A stretch of 64,000 nucleotides of DNA from Thermohalobaculum xanthum (GTDB lineage Bacteria; Pseudomonadota; Alphaproteobacteria; Rhodobacterales; Rhodobacteraceae): positions 682,001 through 746,000 of the forward strand of contig NZ_JAEHHL010000001.1 of the NCBI RefSeq assembly GCF_016623495.1, in the 5' to 3' direction. Made by a program: the position numbers and the translations under genes. Below the pieces are notes generated by a model, which was not told the origin of the DNA, did no database searches, and saw only the letters and a list, made by a program, of their open reading frames with translations. How positions within the stretch are numbered: the stretch's first letter is position 1; every line of letters starts with the position of its first letter. This document shows positions 16,669-25,056 of this stretch, one piece after another.

Positions 16669-17825
16669 ACTTTCACCTGACCGACGACCAGCTTGCCCTG
16701 CGCGAGACCGCGCGGAAATTCGCCCAGACCGAGCTGCCCGCCCTCGCCAACGAAGTCGAGGAGACCGGTCATCCGGTGCCGGAGGACTGGCTGCACCGCT
16801 ACGCCGAGATGGGCTTTCTCGGTATCAACACGCGCGAGGAGCATGGCGGCCTGGGCCTGCCGCTGCTCGATGCGCTAATCGTGCTCGAAGAATTCGCCAA
16901 GATCTCGGTCGGAGTGGCCTTCCCGGTCTTCGAGTGCTGCACCGGCCCGGTCCGCATCGTCGAGGCGCATGGCGAAACAAGCCTTACATCCCGAGTGATG
17001 CCGCAGATGCTGTCGGGTGACATGCTGGTGGCGATCACCATGTCCGAGCCCGACGCCGGGACCGCGCTGACCGACCTGCGCACCCGCGCCGTGATCGAGG
17101 GCGACGAGATCGTGATCAACGGCACCAAGCGCTGGTGCTCGGGCGCCGGTCACTCGCAGGGCTATGTCGTTTTCTGCCGGTTCGGCGACGCGCCGGGGGC
17201 CAAGGGCATCGGCGCGGTCTTCGTCGACCGCGACACGCCGGGCCTGAGCTTCGGCGCGCAAGAAAAGCTGATGGGCTTTCGCGGCGTGCCCTCGGCCGAC
17301 ATGACGTTCGAAAATGTGCGCGTGCCGCGCTCCCACCTGCTGGTCGAGGCGGGGGGCTTCGCGAGCCTCATGGGCCTCTTCAACATCGAGCGGCTCGGCA
17401 ATGCCACCATGGCGCTCGGCGTAGCGGCGGGTGCACTTGAGCAGGTTACAACTTATGTGCAGGAGCGCGCCCAGTTCGGGAAGCCGATCATCGACTTCCA
17501 GGCGGTGCAGATCCGGCTGGCCGAGATGGCGGTGAAGGTCGAGGCCGCGCGCCTGCTGATCCACCGCGCCGCGGCCAATGCCGGAACTGGCCTGCCTGAC
17601 CCGCTCGAAGCCTCGATGGCCAAGTGCTTCGCGAACGAGATCACGCGCGAGGTGACAGCGGCGGCCATGCAGCTGATGGGCGGCTATGGCTATGCCCGCG
17701 AATACGGCATGGAGCGGCGCCTCCGCGACAGCTATGGCTGGGGCATCGCGGGCGGCGCCATCGACATCCAGAAGGTGAACATCGCCGGCGCCCTGGTCGG
17801 TCGGCGCTTCAACCAGCGCGCCTGA
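16665..17825 (+). CDS. Acyl-CoA dehydrogenase-like protein with altered catalytic region
   Basis: 386 residues with a clear acyl-CoA dehydrogenase fold: AITMSEPDAGTALTDLRT (FAD loop), GFRGVPSADMTFENVRVP, and QLMGGYGYAREYGMERRLRD. The C-terminal segment where YEGT normally supplies the catalytic Glu instead reads IAGGAIDIQKVNIA, with no Glu at the equivalent place. Related dehydrogenases may place the base on another helix or act on unusual substrates, so activity is open. The start overlaps the MaoC stop by 4 bases. Confidence 0.86.
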   Translation: MNFHLTDDQLALRETARKFAQTELPALANEVEETGHPVPEDWLHRYAEMGFLGINTREEHGGLGLPLLDALIVLEEFAKISVGVAFPVFECCTGPVRIVEAHGETSLTSRVMPQMLSGDMLVAITMSEPDAGTALTDLRTRAVIEGDEIVINGTKRWCSGAGHSQGYVVFCRFGDAPGAKGIGAVFVDRDTPGLSFGAQEKLMGFRGVPSADMTFENVRVPRSHLLVEAGGFASLMGLFNIERLGNATMALGVAAGALEQVTTYVQERAQFGKPIIDFQAVQIRLAEMAVKVEAARLLIHRAAANAGTGLPDPLEASMAKCFANEITREVTAAAMQLMGGYGYAREYGMERRLRDSYGWGIAGGAIDIQKVNIAGALVGRRFNQRA

Positions 17826-17826
17826 G

Positions 17827-18921
17827 ATGAGAGGCACCGTCCTAATCGCGGGCGCAACGGGCGTCATCGGCCAGGCAGCGATGCACCATTTCGCGGCGCT
17901 CGGCGGCTGGCAGGTGCTGGCCATCTCGCGCCGCGCGCCCGAGCCGGTGGCGGGCGTCACGCATCTGCCGCTCGACCTGACCGACGCCCGCGCCTGCCGC
18001 GAGGCGCTGTCGGGCCATGCGGTCACGCATGTGGTCTACGCCGCCCTTTATGAAAAGCCGGACCTGGTCGCAGGCTGGCGCGACCCCGAGCAGATGGCGA
18101 TCAACCTCGCCATGCTGCGGAACCTGGTCGAGCCGCTGGGGCCGCAACTCGCCCATGTTTCGCTTTTTCAGGGCACCAAGGCCTATGGCGTGCATATCCG
18201 CCCCTTCCCGGTCCCGGCGCGCGAGAGCTGGCCGCGCCACGACCACGAGAACTTCTACTGGCTGCAGGAGGACTGGCTGAAGGCGCGCGCGGCCGAGGCG
18301 GGCTTCGCCACGACCATCTTCCGCCCGCAGGTCGTGTTCGGTGATGCCACCGGCGTCGCCATGAACCTGACCCCCGTCATCGGCATCTGGGCCGCCATCT
18401 GCAAGGCCGAGGGGCGGGCCTTCGCCTTCCCCGGCGGGCCGCCCTACCTGCTCGAGGCAGTCGATGCCGACCTGATCGCCCGGGCGCTGGCCTGGGCCGC
18501 GGGGGCCGAGACCGCGAGGGGCGAGACCTTCAACATCACCAATGGCGACGTGATGGTCTGGCAGAATGTCTGGCCCGCGATCGCGGATGCGCTCGGCGTC
18601 GCGCCGGGGCCGGACGAGCCGCTCTCGCTGGCCGGGGCCCTGCCGCAAAAGGAAGACCTTTGGCAGGAGATCGTGTCGCGGCACGGCCTTCGCCCCGCGA
18701 GCATCCGGGATCTTGTCGGCCACTCGCACCACTATGCCGATTTCGTCTTCGCCCATGGCGTCAGACGGCCGCCGGCGCCGGCCCTCGTCAGCACCATCAA
18801 GCTGCGGCAGGCGGGATTTCACGACTGCATCGACACCGAAGCAATGTTTCGCGCCCAGATCGCCGGGCTTCAGGAACGGCGGATCATTCCGCCCCGCGAC
18901 AGCAAGGGAGGCACCCCATGA
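17827..18921 (+). CDS. PRISE-like NAD(P)H-dependent enone reductase (progesterone 5-beta-reductase/iridoid synthase family)
   Basis: 364 residues of the extended/atypical SDR class. The nucleotide motif is AGATGVIGQA (residues 9-18). The PRISE-specific elements are SLFQGTKAYG, with Lys near residue 118, and PRHDHENFYWLQEDW, with Tyr near 144, the residues used by progesterone 5-beta-reductase-type enzymes. Others are FRPQVVFGDATG and EAVDADLIARAL. Such enzymes reduce the double bond of cyclic or linear enones. In this operon a role in reducing an alpha,beta-unsaturated carbonyl of a terpenoid- or steroid-like intermediate is plausible. Confidence 0.78.
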   Translation: MRGTVLIAGATGVIGQAAMHHFAALGGWQVLAISRRAPEPVAGVTHLPLDLTDARACREALSGHAVTHVVYAALYEKPDLVAGWRDPEQMAINLAMLRNLVEPLGPQLAHVSLFQGTKAYGVHIRPFPVPARESWPRHDHENFYWLQEDWLKARAAEAGFATTIFRPQVVFGDATGVAMNLTPVIGIWAAICKAEGRAFAFPGGPPYLLEAVDADLIARALAWAAGAETARGETFNITNGDVMVWQNVWPAIADALGVAPGPDEPLSLAGALPQKEDLWQEIVSRHGLRPASIRDLVGHSHHYADFVFAHGVRRPPAPALVSTIKLRQAGFHDCIDTEAMFRAQIAGLQERRIIPPRDSKGGTP

Positions 18922-19937
18922 CACAGCGCTGGAAAAACCGGCCCGAGGGATCCAACTGGGGCGACTTTGGCGCCGACGACCAGATCGGGCGCATGAACCT
19001 GGTGACGCCCGAGATCCGCCGCAGGGCTGCCGGGGAGATCCGCGAAGGTATCGCCTTCTTGCTTTCCCTGCCGCTCGACTATCCCGGCAGCAACAAGCTG
19101 ACCCCCTACCGCTTTCCGCCGCAGTTCCACCATGCCAAGCGCGGCAAGGGGCACAACTACAATTACGAACTGAGCGATGTCTGCGGCTGCTTCGACGACG
19201 TGATCTGCGACGACGCGGTGACCCTCTATACCCAGTACTCGACGCAGTGGGACGCGCTCGGTCACGTCGGGCAGATGTTCGACGCCGATGGTGACGGAAC
19301 CCCCGAAAAGGTTTTCTACAACGGCTATCGCGGCGGGGTCGAGATCGTGGGCCCCGACGATGGCGAGGGACCGCATGGTGCCTCGGCGCTCGGGATCGAG
19401 AACCTCGCGCGGTCCTGCGTGCAGGGACGCGGCGTGCTGGTGGACCTCGAGCGCCACTATGGCCGCGAGCGCAAGCTGGTTGGATACGACGAGCTGATGC
19501 AGGCGCTCGACTCGCAGGCCGCAACCGTCGAGACGGGCGATTTCCTCTGCCTCCACACCGGCTTTGCCGAGCTGGTCCTGTCGATGAACAAGGACCCGGA
19601 TGGCGAGGTGCTGGCGAATTCCTGCGCCGTTCTCGACGGCCGGGACGAGCGGTTGCAACGCTGGATCGACGAGAGCGGCCTCGTCGCCATTTGTGCCGAC
19701 AACTTCGCGGTCGAGGCCTATCCCGCGCGCGAAGGAAAGGGAGATCATTTCCCGGGGTTGCCGCTCCACAATCTCTGCCTGTTTAAGCTCGGCATCCATC
19801 TGGGCGAGCTCTGGAACTTCGCCGAACTGGCGCGCTGGCTGCGGGCCAACGGCCGGAGCCATTTCTTCCTCACCGCGCCGCCACTCAACCTGCCCGGCTC
19901 CGTCGGCTCGCCGTTGACACCAATCGGCACGGTCTGA
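18918..19937 (+). CDS. Cyclase family (kynurenine formamidase-like) metal-dependent hydrolase
   Basis: 339 residues. The N-terminus (WGDFGADDQIGRMNLVTP) and the YSTQWDALGHVGQMFD segment are typical of the longer branch of the cyclase/Arylformamidase family. The classical HxGTHxD metal motif is changed to STQWDALGH: Gln replaces the first His, while Asp and the later His remain. The C-terminal LHNLCLFKLGIHLGELW carries another family motif. It may open a ring or hydrolyse an amide or ester. ATGA overlap with the previous gene makes it the last gene of the plus-strand arm. Confidence 0.82.
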   Translation: MTQRWKNRPEGSNWGDFGADDQIGRMNLVTPEIRRRAAGEIREGIAFLLSLPLDYPGSNKLTPYRFPPQFHHAKRGKGHNYNYELSDVCGCFDDVICDDAVTLYTQYSTQWDALGHVGQMFDADGDGTPEKVFYNGYRGGVEIVGPDDGEGPHGASALGIENLARSCVQGRGVLVDLERHYGRERKLVGYDELMQALDSQAATVETGDFLCLHTGFAELVLSMNKDPDGEVLANSCAVLDGRDERLQRWIDESGLVAICADNFAVEAYPAREGKGDHFPGLPLHNLCLFKLGIHLGELWNFAELARWLRANGRSHFFLTAPPLNLPGSVGSPLTPIGTV

Positions 19938-19952
19938 GGGACAGAAGACAAT

Positions 19953-19991
19953 CCTGGCTCAGGCAGTGTCGGCGACGCTCCCTGAGCCAGG
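19953..19991 (+). terminator. Hairpin after the catabolic operon
   Basis: CCTGGCTCAGG (19953-19963) and CCTGAGCCAGG (19981-19991) form a perfect 11-base stem with a 17-base loop, 15 bases after the cyclase stop. There is no T-run, so it may act as a factor-assisted terminator or 3' stabiliser. Confidence 0.5.
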
Positions 19992-20200
19992 ACTGCCAGC
20001 ATGTTTGGCTTTCCGCATCGGCCGATGCTGCCCATCTCGACGTTCCAGCACCAGAGCCGGGATCAACCGCTGCTCCGGGGTCCGGTGATTGATCCCCGTC
20101 GTCACTACGTCGGCGACGGCGTGATCGTCTCCGACAGTCAGTGCGTCTCGAACCGATCGTGCTCTGCTCCACCAGGATGTCGTTGGCGGGCACGGTCAGG

Positions 20201-20436
20201 GAAGACCGGCTTGAGGCGAGGACGCAGCCTCCCTGCCCTCTCGAGATAACCAAGCCGAACCCCTTTCGCCACTTCAAGAGCGCGCCCGGGATCATCCGCC
20301 TGGCGGTGACGATTTTCGTCCGCTTCCCGCTCTCGGCGCGAAAAGTCGAGGACCTCCTTCAAGTGTGACGGCAGCTCTGTTCCGCCTGGAGTCCCGCAAG
20401 CTCAGGCAAACTGAGGCTGGTTCGCATTCATCTGAC
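20201..20436 (+). mobile_element. IS6-family transposase relic A
   Basis: The frame at about 20248-20368 reads KPNPFRHFKSAPGIIRLAV, then VRFPLSARKVEDLL, the N-terminal signature of IS6-type transposases. The frame ends at once with TGA, followed by bases encoding RQLCSA, resembling the last residues of such transposases, and then a tail (GGCTGGTTCGCATTCATCTGAC) shared with relics C and D. The whole DDE core is gone. Flanking bases 19992-20200 and 20437-20491 show no gene. Confidence 0.72.
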
Positions 20437-20491
20437 AGTGCCGAATTGCAATCTCTCTTGCCGCGCTGCAGCATGCGCGCGAGGAGGAGCC

Positions 20492-21076
20492 ATGCAACAG
20501 CGCCTGAGGATCACGGTCGTAGAGCGAGACAGGGACCGTGCCCTGCAGGTTGTCGACGCGCTCAAGGAGGCAGGCGACTACGAGGTCTCGGTTCTGGGGG
20601 ATGTGACCGGCCTCGCCCGGAAGCTCGCCGCTCTCGATCCGGATGTCGTGCTCATCGACATCGCGAACCCCAGCCGCGACACGCTCGAGGAGATGGCGCT
20701 TGCCTCGTCTCCGATGGAGCGCGCGGTCGCGATGTTCGTCGACCGCTCCGACGACGCACTGACCACGGCGGCGATCGAGGCCGGCATCAGCGCCTATGTC
20801 GTGGACGGCCTGCGCCCGGAGCGCATCAAGCCGGTGCTCGACGCCGCGATCGCCCGGTTCAAGATGGTGAGCCGGATGCGGCGGGAGCTCGAGGAGACGA
20901 AGGCCGCGCTGGCGGAGCGCAAGATGGTGGACCGCGCGAAGGGACTGCTGATGGCGGCGAAGGGCATCAGCGAGGGCGAGGCCTACACCCTTCTGCGCCG
21001 TGCCGCGATGGACCAGGGCAAGAAAATCGGAGAGGTCGCAGCCGCGCTCGTCACCGCGTCGGAGCTTCTCAAGTGA
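20492..21076 (+). CDS. nasT: ANTAR-domain response regulator, nitrate antiterminator NasT
   Basis: 194 residues: an N-terminal pseudo-receiver (residues 1-120, with DVVLIDIANPSRDTLEEMA) and a C-terminal ANTAR RNA-binding domain (about 130-190, AERKMVDRAKGLLMAAKGISEGEAYTLLRRAAM). In alphaproteobacteria NasT binds the leader RNA of nitrate operons and prevents termination. It is held by NasS until nitrate or nitrite binds NasS. Start ATG 20492 has GGAGGAG directly upstream. It overlaps nasS by GTGA and precedes a matching leader candidate at 22330-22447. Confidence 0.92.
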   Translation: MQQRLRITVVERDRDRALQVVDALKEAGDYEVSVLGDVTGLARKLAALDPDVVLIDIANPSRDTLEEMALASSPMERAVAMFVDRSDDALTTAAIEAGISAYVVDGLRPERIKPVLDAAIARFKMVSRMRRELEETKAALAERKMVDRAKGLLMAAKGISEGEAYTLLRRAAMDQGKKIGEVAAALVTASELLK

Positions 21077-22236
21077 GCGATCGCCTCAATATCGGCTTCA
21101 TGCCGCTGGTCGACTGCGCTCCGCTGGCGATCGCGCGCGAGATTGGCTTCGCTGAGGAGGAGGGCCTCGACCTGGCGCTCCAGCGCCAGCCCTCCTGGTC
21201 GGCGCTGCGCGACATGCTCGCGTTCGAGCGCATCGATGCCGCGCACATGCTGGCGCCCGTTCCCGTGGCGATGTCGATGGGGCTGGGCGGGCTGCCGATG
21301 GCCATTGACGCGCTGATGGTGCTCTCGGTCAACGGCACGGTGATCGGCGTCTCGCGCGACCTCGCGGCACGCATGCGGGACCGTGGCGCCCCGAGCGATT
21401 TCATGGCGGCGGCGGTGGGCCGCGCGCTGATCGAGGCCGCGACGCCGCCGCTGAAGGTCGGCGTGCCCTTCCCTTTCTCGATGCATGCCGAGTTGCTCTA
21501 CTACTGGCTCGGCGCGCTCGGGGTTCAGGCGCCACAACAACTTGTCGTCCGCACCGTGCCGCCGCCGCTGATGGCAGACGCGATGGCGGCGGGCGAGATC
21601 GACGCGTTCTGCGTCGGCGAGCCCTGGGGATCGGTCGCAGCCGAGCGCGGCGTCGCGGAAGTCGTGCTGCCCGGTTGCGCGATCTGGGGCTTTGCGCCTG
21701 AGAAAGTGCTCGCGGTGCGGCGGTGCTTCACCACCGAGGCGCCGGATCGCACGGCGCGCCTGATGCGCGCCGTCTGGCGCGCGGGGCGCTGGCTGGGCGA
21801 CCCCGAGCACAACCTGGCGGCATCCGAGATCCTCGCGCGGAAGGGCTATCTCGATGTCTCGGCCGAGATCATCGAGCGGACCCTGAACTGCAGATTCGTG
21901 GTCTCGCCGCTCGGCGAGGAGCGTCGCGCGCCGCGCTTCATCGAGTTCTTCGGCGGCGCGGCGCAGTTCCCGTGGCGAAGCCAGGCGGCCTGGATCGCCG
22001 GGCGGCTGTCGAAACGACTGGGGGTCGAAGCGTCGCCAGAGGCGCGACTCACCTTCCGGGCCGACCTGTTCCGGGCGAATCTCGGGCCCATCGGCGCCGA
22101 TTTGCCCGGGGCGTCGGAGAAACTGGAGGGCGCCCTCGACACGTCGATGCCCGTCGCGTCTTCGCATGGGCGCCTCTTCCTTGGGCCGGATCGGTTCTTT
22201 GATAGCGAAATCTTCGATCCAGTGCCCGGTAAATAA
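21073..22236 (+). CDS. nasS: Nitrate/nitrite sensor NasS (NrtA-like, cytoplasmic)
   Basis: 387 residues, homologous to NrtA-type binding proteins: LNIGFMPLVDCAPLAIAREIGF, PFPFSMHAELLYYWLGALG and AFCVGEPWGSVAAERGVAEVV. No signal peptide is present, as expected for NasS, a cytoplasmic nitrate sensor that sequesters NasT. It starts at GTG 21073, overlapping the nasT stop as GTGA, so the two subunits are translationally coupled. It resembles the periplasmic NrtA encoded at 22495. Confidence 0.9.
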   Translation: MSDRLNIGFMPLVDCAPLAIAREIGFAEEEGLDLALQRQPSWSALRDMLAFERIDAAHMLAPVPVAMSMGLGGLPMAIDALMVLSVNGTVIGVSRDLAARMRDRGAPSDFMAAAVGRALIEAATPPLKVGVPFPFSMHAELLYYWLGALGVQAPQQLVVRTVPPPLMADAMAAGEIDAFCVGEPWGSVAAERGVAEVVLPGCAIWGFAPEKVLAVRRCFTTEAPDRTARLMRAVWRAGRWLGDPEHNLAASEILARKGYLDVSAEIIERTLNCRFVVSPLGEERRAPRFIEFFGGAAQFPWRSQAAWIAGRLSKRLGVEASPEARLTFRADLFRANLGPIGADLPGASEKLEGALDTSMPVASSHGRLFLGPDRFFDSEIFDPVPGK

Positions 22237-22329
22237 TCTGTATTTTGCCTGTAATTTAGGCAATAAAGAAGTTGTGCGTTATACGTGATCTTCGCACTTG
22301 CGAAATTCCTGCCATCTGCTAGGAATCCA

Positions 22330-22447
22330 TTCGGGCAGGGCAAAGGCGTCCGTCCGACAAGATCACCCCGACGCTGAGGGTTTCGAGCAAAGCCGCTCGT
22401 TCCGTGGTGCCAGACGGCAACCACCGAACGTGCGGCTTTTCGTGTTT
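22330..22447 (+). promoter_or_regulatory. Candidate NasT-controlled leader RNA with terminator hairpin
   Basis: Between nasS and nrtA. Arms AAAGCCGCTCGTTC (22389-22402) and GAACGTGCGGCTTT (22426-22439) pair at 13 of 14 positions around an inner stem TGCC-AGAC-GGCA. They are followed by TTTTCGTGTTTT, fitting an intrinsic terminator. An upstream stem GGCGTC/GACGCT could be the first of the two ANTAR-binding hairpins. Position after nasTS and before nrtA matches the known NasT mechanism; exact fold is inference. Confidence 0.65.
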
Positions 22448-22494
22448 TCGGGCCTCGGCGGCATTGCCGGCCGGGCAAATGAGGGAGACGGGAG

Positions 22495-23874
22495 ATGGAC
22501 CTCCGCAGACTCATCGGACATGCAGCGGCTTCAGCCTTCGCAGCCGCGCTCGGCGCGGCCACGGCCGGCGCCGGGACGCTCGCGCTCGAGAAGGATGAAC
22601 TCACCTTCGGCTTCATCAAGCTGACCGACATGGCCCCGCTCGCGATCGCCTACGAGAAGGGCTACTTCGAGGACGAGGGCCTCTTCGTGACCCTGGAGGC
22701 GCAGGCCAACTGGAAGGTTCTGCTCGACGGCGTGATCGACGGGCAGCTCGACGGCGCGCACATGCTCGCGGGCCAGCCCCTCGCCGCGACGATCGGCTTC
22801 GGGACCGAGGCGCACATCATCACCCCCTTCTCGATGGACCTGAACGGCAACGGCATCACGGTGTCGAACGAAGTCTGGGCCCAGATGAAGGAACACATCC
22901 CGCATGACGCAGAGGGCAAGCCCGTCCACCCCATCTCGGCGGCCGCCCTGAAGCCGGTGGTCGAGAGTTACCGCTCCGAGGGCAAACCCTTCAACATGGG
23001 CATGGTCTTCCCCGTATCGACCCATAATTACGAGCTGCGCTACTGGCTCGCCGCGGGCGGCCTGCAGCCCGGCTACTATTCGACCGACAACATCTCCGGG
23101 CAGATCGGCGCCGACGTCCTCCTGTCGGTGACGCCACCCCCGCAGATGCCGGCGACGATGGAGGCGGGAACGATCTACGGCTACTGCGTCGGCGAGCCGT
23201 GGAACCAGCAGGCCGTGTTCAAGGGCATCGGCGTGCCCGTCATCACGGACTACGAGATCTGGAAGAACAACCCCGAAAAGGTCTTCGGGATCACCGCCGA
23301 GTTCGCCGAGCAGTATCCGAACACCACGCTCGCCATCACCAAGGCGCTGATCCGCGCGGCGCAGTGGCTCGACGAAAACGACAACGGCAACCGGCCCGAG
23401 GCGGTCGAGATCCTGAGCCGGTCGGAATATGTCGGCGCCGACGCCGACGTCATCGCCAACTCGATGACGGGCACCTTCGAATACGAGAAGGGGGACAAGC
23501 GCGAGGTCCCCGACTTCAACGTGTTCTTCCGCCACAACGCGACCTATCCGTTCTACTCCGACGCCGTCTGGTACCTGACCCAGATGCGCCGCTGGGGCCA
23601 GATCGGCGAACCCAAGCCCGACGCCTGGTACGACGAGGTCGCGCGCAGCGTCTACCGCCCGGACATCTATCTCGGCGCCGCGCGGATGCTGGTCGAGGAA
23701 GGCCTGGCGAACGAGGCCGACTTCCCCTGGGAGAGCGACGGCTACCGCGCGCCCACGGCCGAGTTCATCGATGGCGCGACCTATGACGGGCACAAACCGA
23801 ACGCGTATCTCGAGCAGTTCCCGATCGGCCTGAAAGGCGACCAGAAGGTCGTCGGCAACCAGGTTCAGGGCTGA
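22495..23874 (+). CDS. nrtA: Nitrate ABC transporter periplasmic binding protein NrtA
   Basis: 459 residues with an N-terminal signal region (Ala-rich to about residue 28). Family segments are [58 protein letters not shown] and [16 protein letters not shown]. NrtA/NasF-type proteins bind nitrate with high affinity and deliver it to NrtB. An RNA leader precedes it, and a hairpin follows before nrtB. Start ATG 22495 has GGGAGACGGGAG upstream. Confidence 0.93.
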   Translation: MDLRRLIGHAAASAFAAALGAATAGAGTLALEKDELTFGFIKLTDMAPLAIAYEKGYFEDEGLFVTLEAQANWKVLLDGVIDGQLDGAHMLAGQPLAATIGFGTEAHIITPFSMDLNGNGITVSNEVWAQMKEHIPHDAEGKPVHPISAAALKPVVESYRSEGKPFNMGMVFPVSTHNYELRYWLAAGGLQPGYYSTDNISGQIGADVLLSVTPPPQMPATMEAGTIYGYCVGEPWNQQAVFKGIGVPVITDYEIWKNNPEKVFGITAEFAEQYPNTTLAITKALIRAAQWLDENDNGNRPEAVEILSRSEYVGADADVIANSMTGTFEYEKGDKREVPDFNVFFRHNATYPFYSDAVWYLTQMRRWGQIGEPKPDAWYDEVARSVYRPDIYLGAARMLVEEGLANEADFPWESDGYRAPTAEFIDGATYDGHKPNAYLEQFPIGLKGDQKVVGNQVQG

Positions 23875-23887
23875 CGCCCGGCCATCC

Positions 23888-23910
23888 GGCGGGGCACCGC
23901 GCGCCCCGCC
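23888..23910 (+). promoter_or_regulatory. Intercistronic hairpin between nrtA and nrtB
   Basis: GGCGGGGC (23888-23895) and GCCCCGCC (23903-23910) form a perfect 8-base G+C stem with a 7-base loop, 13 bases after the nrtA stop. It has no T-run. Such hairpins often raise the mRNA level of a binding protein relative to its membrane partners. Confidence 0.6.
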
Positions 23911-23970
23911 CCTGCCCTTCCCGTAGTGAATGCCGCGACCCGACGCTCCAGCCAGACGAGGCAGCTAGAA

Positions 23971-25056
23971 ATGACCGCCCTGACCGACCCCGACTTCGCC
24001 CGAACGGCCAGCCGTGAGGCGCGGCGCGCGAAGCGCCTCACCCGCATCAACCGGCTCGACGGCTGGTTCCGCGTGATCGGCCTCGCCTTCGTGACCCCGC
24101 TCCTGCGCGCCGCTGCCGGCGACGATCCGAAGGCGCAGGTCCGCGAGATCTGGCGCCTCCTCGGCGTGCCGGTCGTGGCGATCCTGGTATTCCTCGTCCT
24201 TTGGGCTCGCCTTGCGCCCCAGGTCGAGACATCGCTCGGCGCGATACCGGGGCCCGCGCAGGTCTGGGCGCAGGTCGAGGTACTGCATGCCGATCACCTC
24301 CGCGAGCGCGAGAAGGCCGCAGCCTTCCACGAGCGCCAGGAGGCGCGCAATGCCAAGCTCGCGGCCGAGGGCAAGTCCGACCAGGTCAAGTGGCGCGACT
24401 ACACCGGCAAGCCCACCTATCTCGACCAGATCGTCACTTCACTCCAGACGGTGTTCTTCGGCTTCCTGATCGCGACTGTTGTCGCGGTGCCTCTCGGCAT
24501 CCTCTGCGGGCTGAGCCCCACGGCGAACGCCGCACTCAACCCGCTGATCCAGATCTTCAAGCCGGTCTCGCCGCTCGCCTGGTTGCCGATCGTCACCATG
24601 GTCGTCTCGGCGCTCTATGTCACAAATGACGGTCTGTTCTCGAAATCCTTCCTTAACTCGGCGATCACGGTCACGCTCTGCTCGCTCTGGCCGACGCTGA
24701 TCAACACGGCGCTCGGGGTGAGCTCGATCGACCGCGACCTCGTCAACGTCAGTCGCGTGCTGAAGATGTCGACCTGGGCGAAGATCACCAAGCTCGTCCT
24801 GCCGTCGGCGCTGCCACTGATCTTCACGGGCCTGCGGCTCTCGCTTGGCGTCGGCTGGATGGTGCTGATCGCAGCCGAGATGCTGGCCCAGAACCCGGGT
24901 CTCGGGAAGTTCGTCTGGGACGAGTTCCAGAACGGCTCCTCCGACAGCCTCGCGCGCATCATGGTGGCGGTCTTCACCATCGGCATCATCGGCTTCGTGC
25001 TCGACCGGATGATGTTCGCGATCCAGTCGCTCTTCACTTACTCGGTCAACCGGTGA
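23971..25056 (+). CDS. nrtB: Nitrate ABC transporter permease NrtB
   Basis: 361 residues of the NrtB/SsuC/TauC permease class. A long N-terminal extension with one membrane span (about residues 60-80) precedes the core. The core has FFGFLIATVVAVPLGILCGLSP, the FKPVSPLAWLPIVTMV segment and the EAA loop KMSTWAKITKLVLPSALPLIFTGLRLSLG. An insert after the first span (HERQEARNAKLAAEGKS and onwards) is typical of proteobacterial nitrate permeases. Start taken at ATG 23971 with GAGG upstream; GTG 23926 is in frame but lacks a Shine-Dalgarno. Confidence 0.9.
   Translation: MTALTDPDFARTASREARRAKRLTRINRLDGWFRVIGLAFVTPLLRAAAGDDPKAQVREIWRLLGVPVVAILVFLVLWARLAPQVETSLGAIPGPAQVWAQVEVLHADHLREREKAAAFHERQEARNAKLAAEGKSDQVKWRDYTGKPTYLDQIVTSLQTVFFGFLIATVVAVPLGILCGLSPTANAALNPLIQIFKPVSPLAWLPIVTMVVSALYVTNDGLFSKSFLNSAITVTLCSLWPTLINTALGVSSIDRDLVNVSRVLKMSTWAKITKLVLPSALPLIFTGLRLSLGVGWMVLIAAEMLAQNPGLGKFVWDEFQNGSSDSLARIMVAVFTIGIIGFVLDRMMFAIQSLFTYSVNR

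Noticed and set aside
20001-20368. Plus-strand frames between the cyclase gene and nasT as a possible small gene.
   Set aside because: The only recognisable coding is the IS6-type N-terminal block. Upstream codons lack any family motif, and the frame ends at the deletion.
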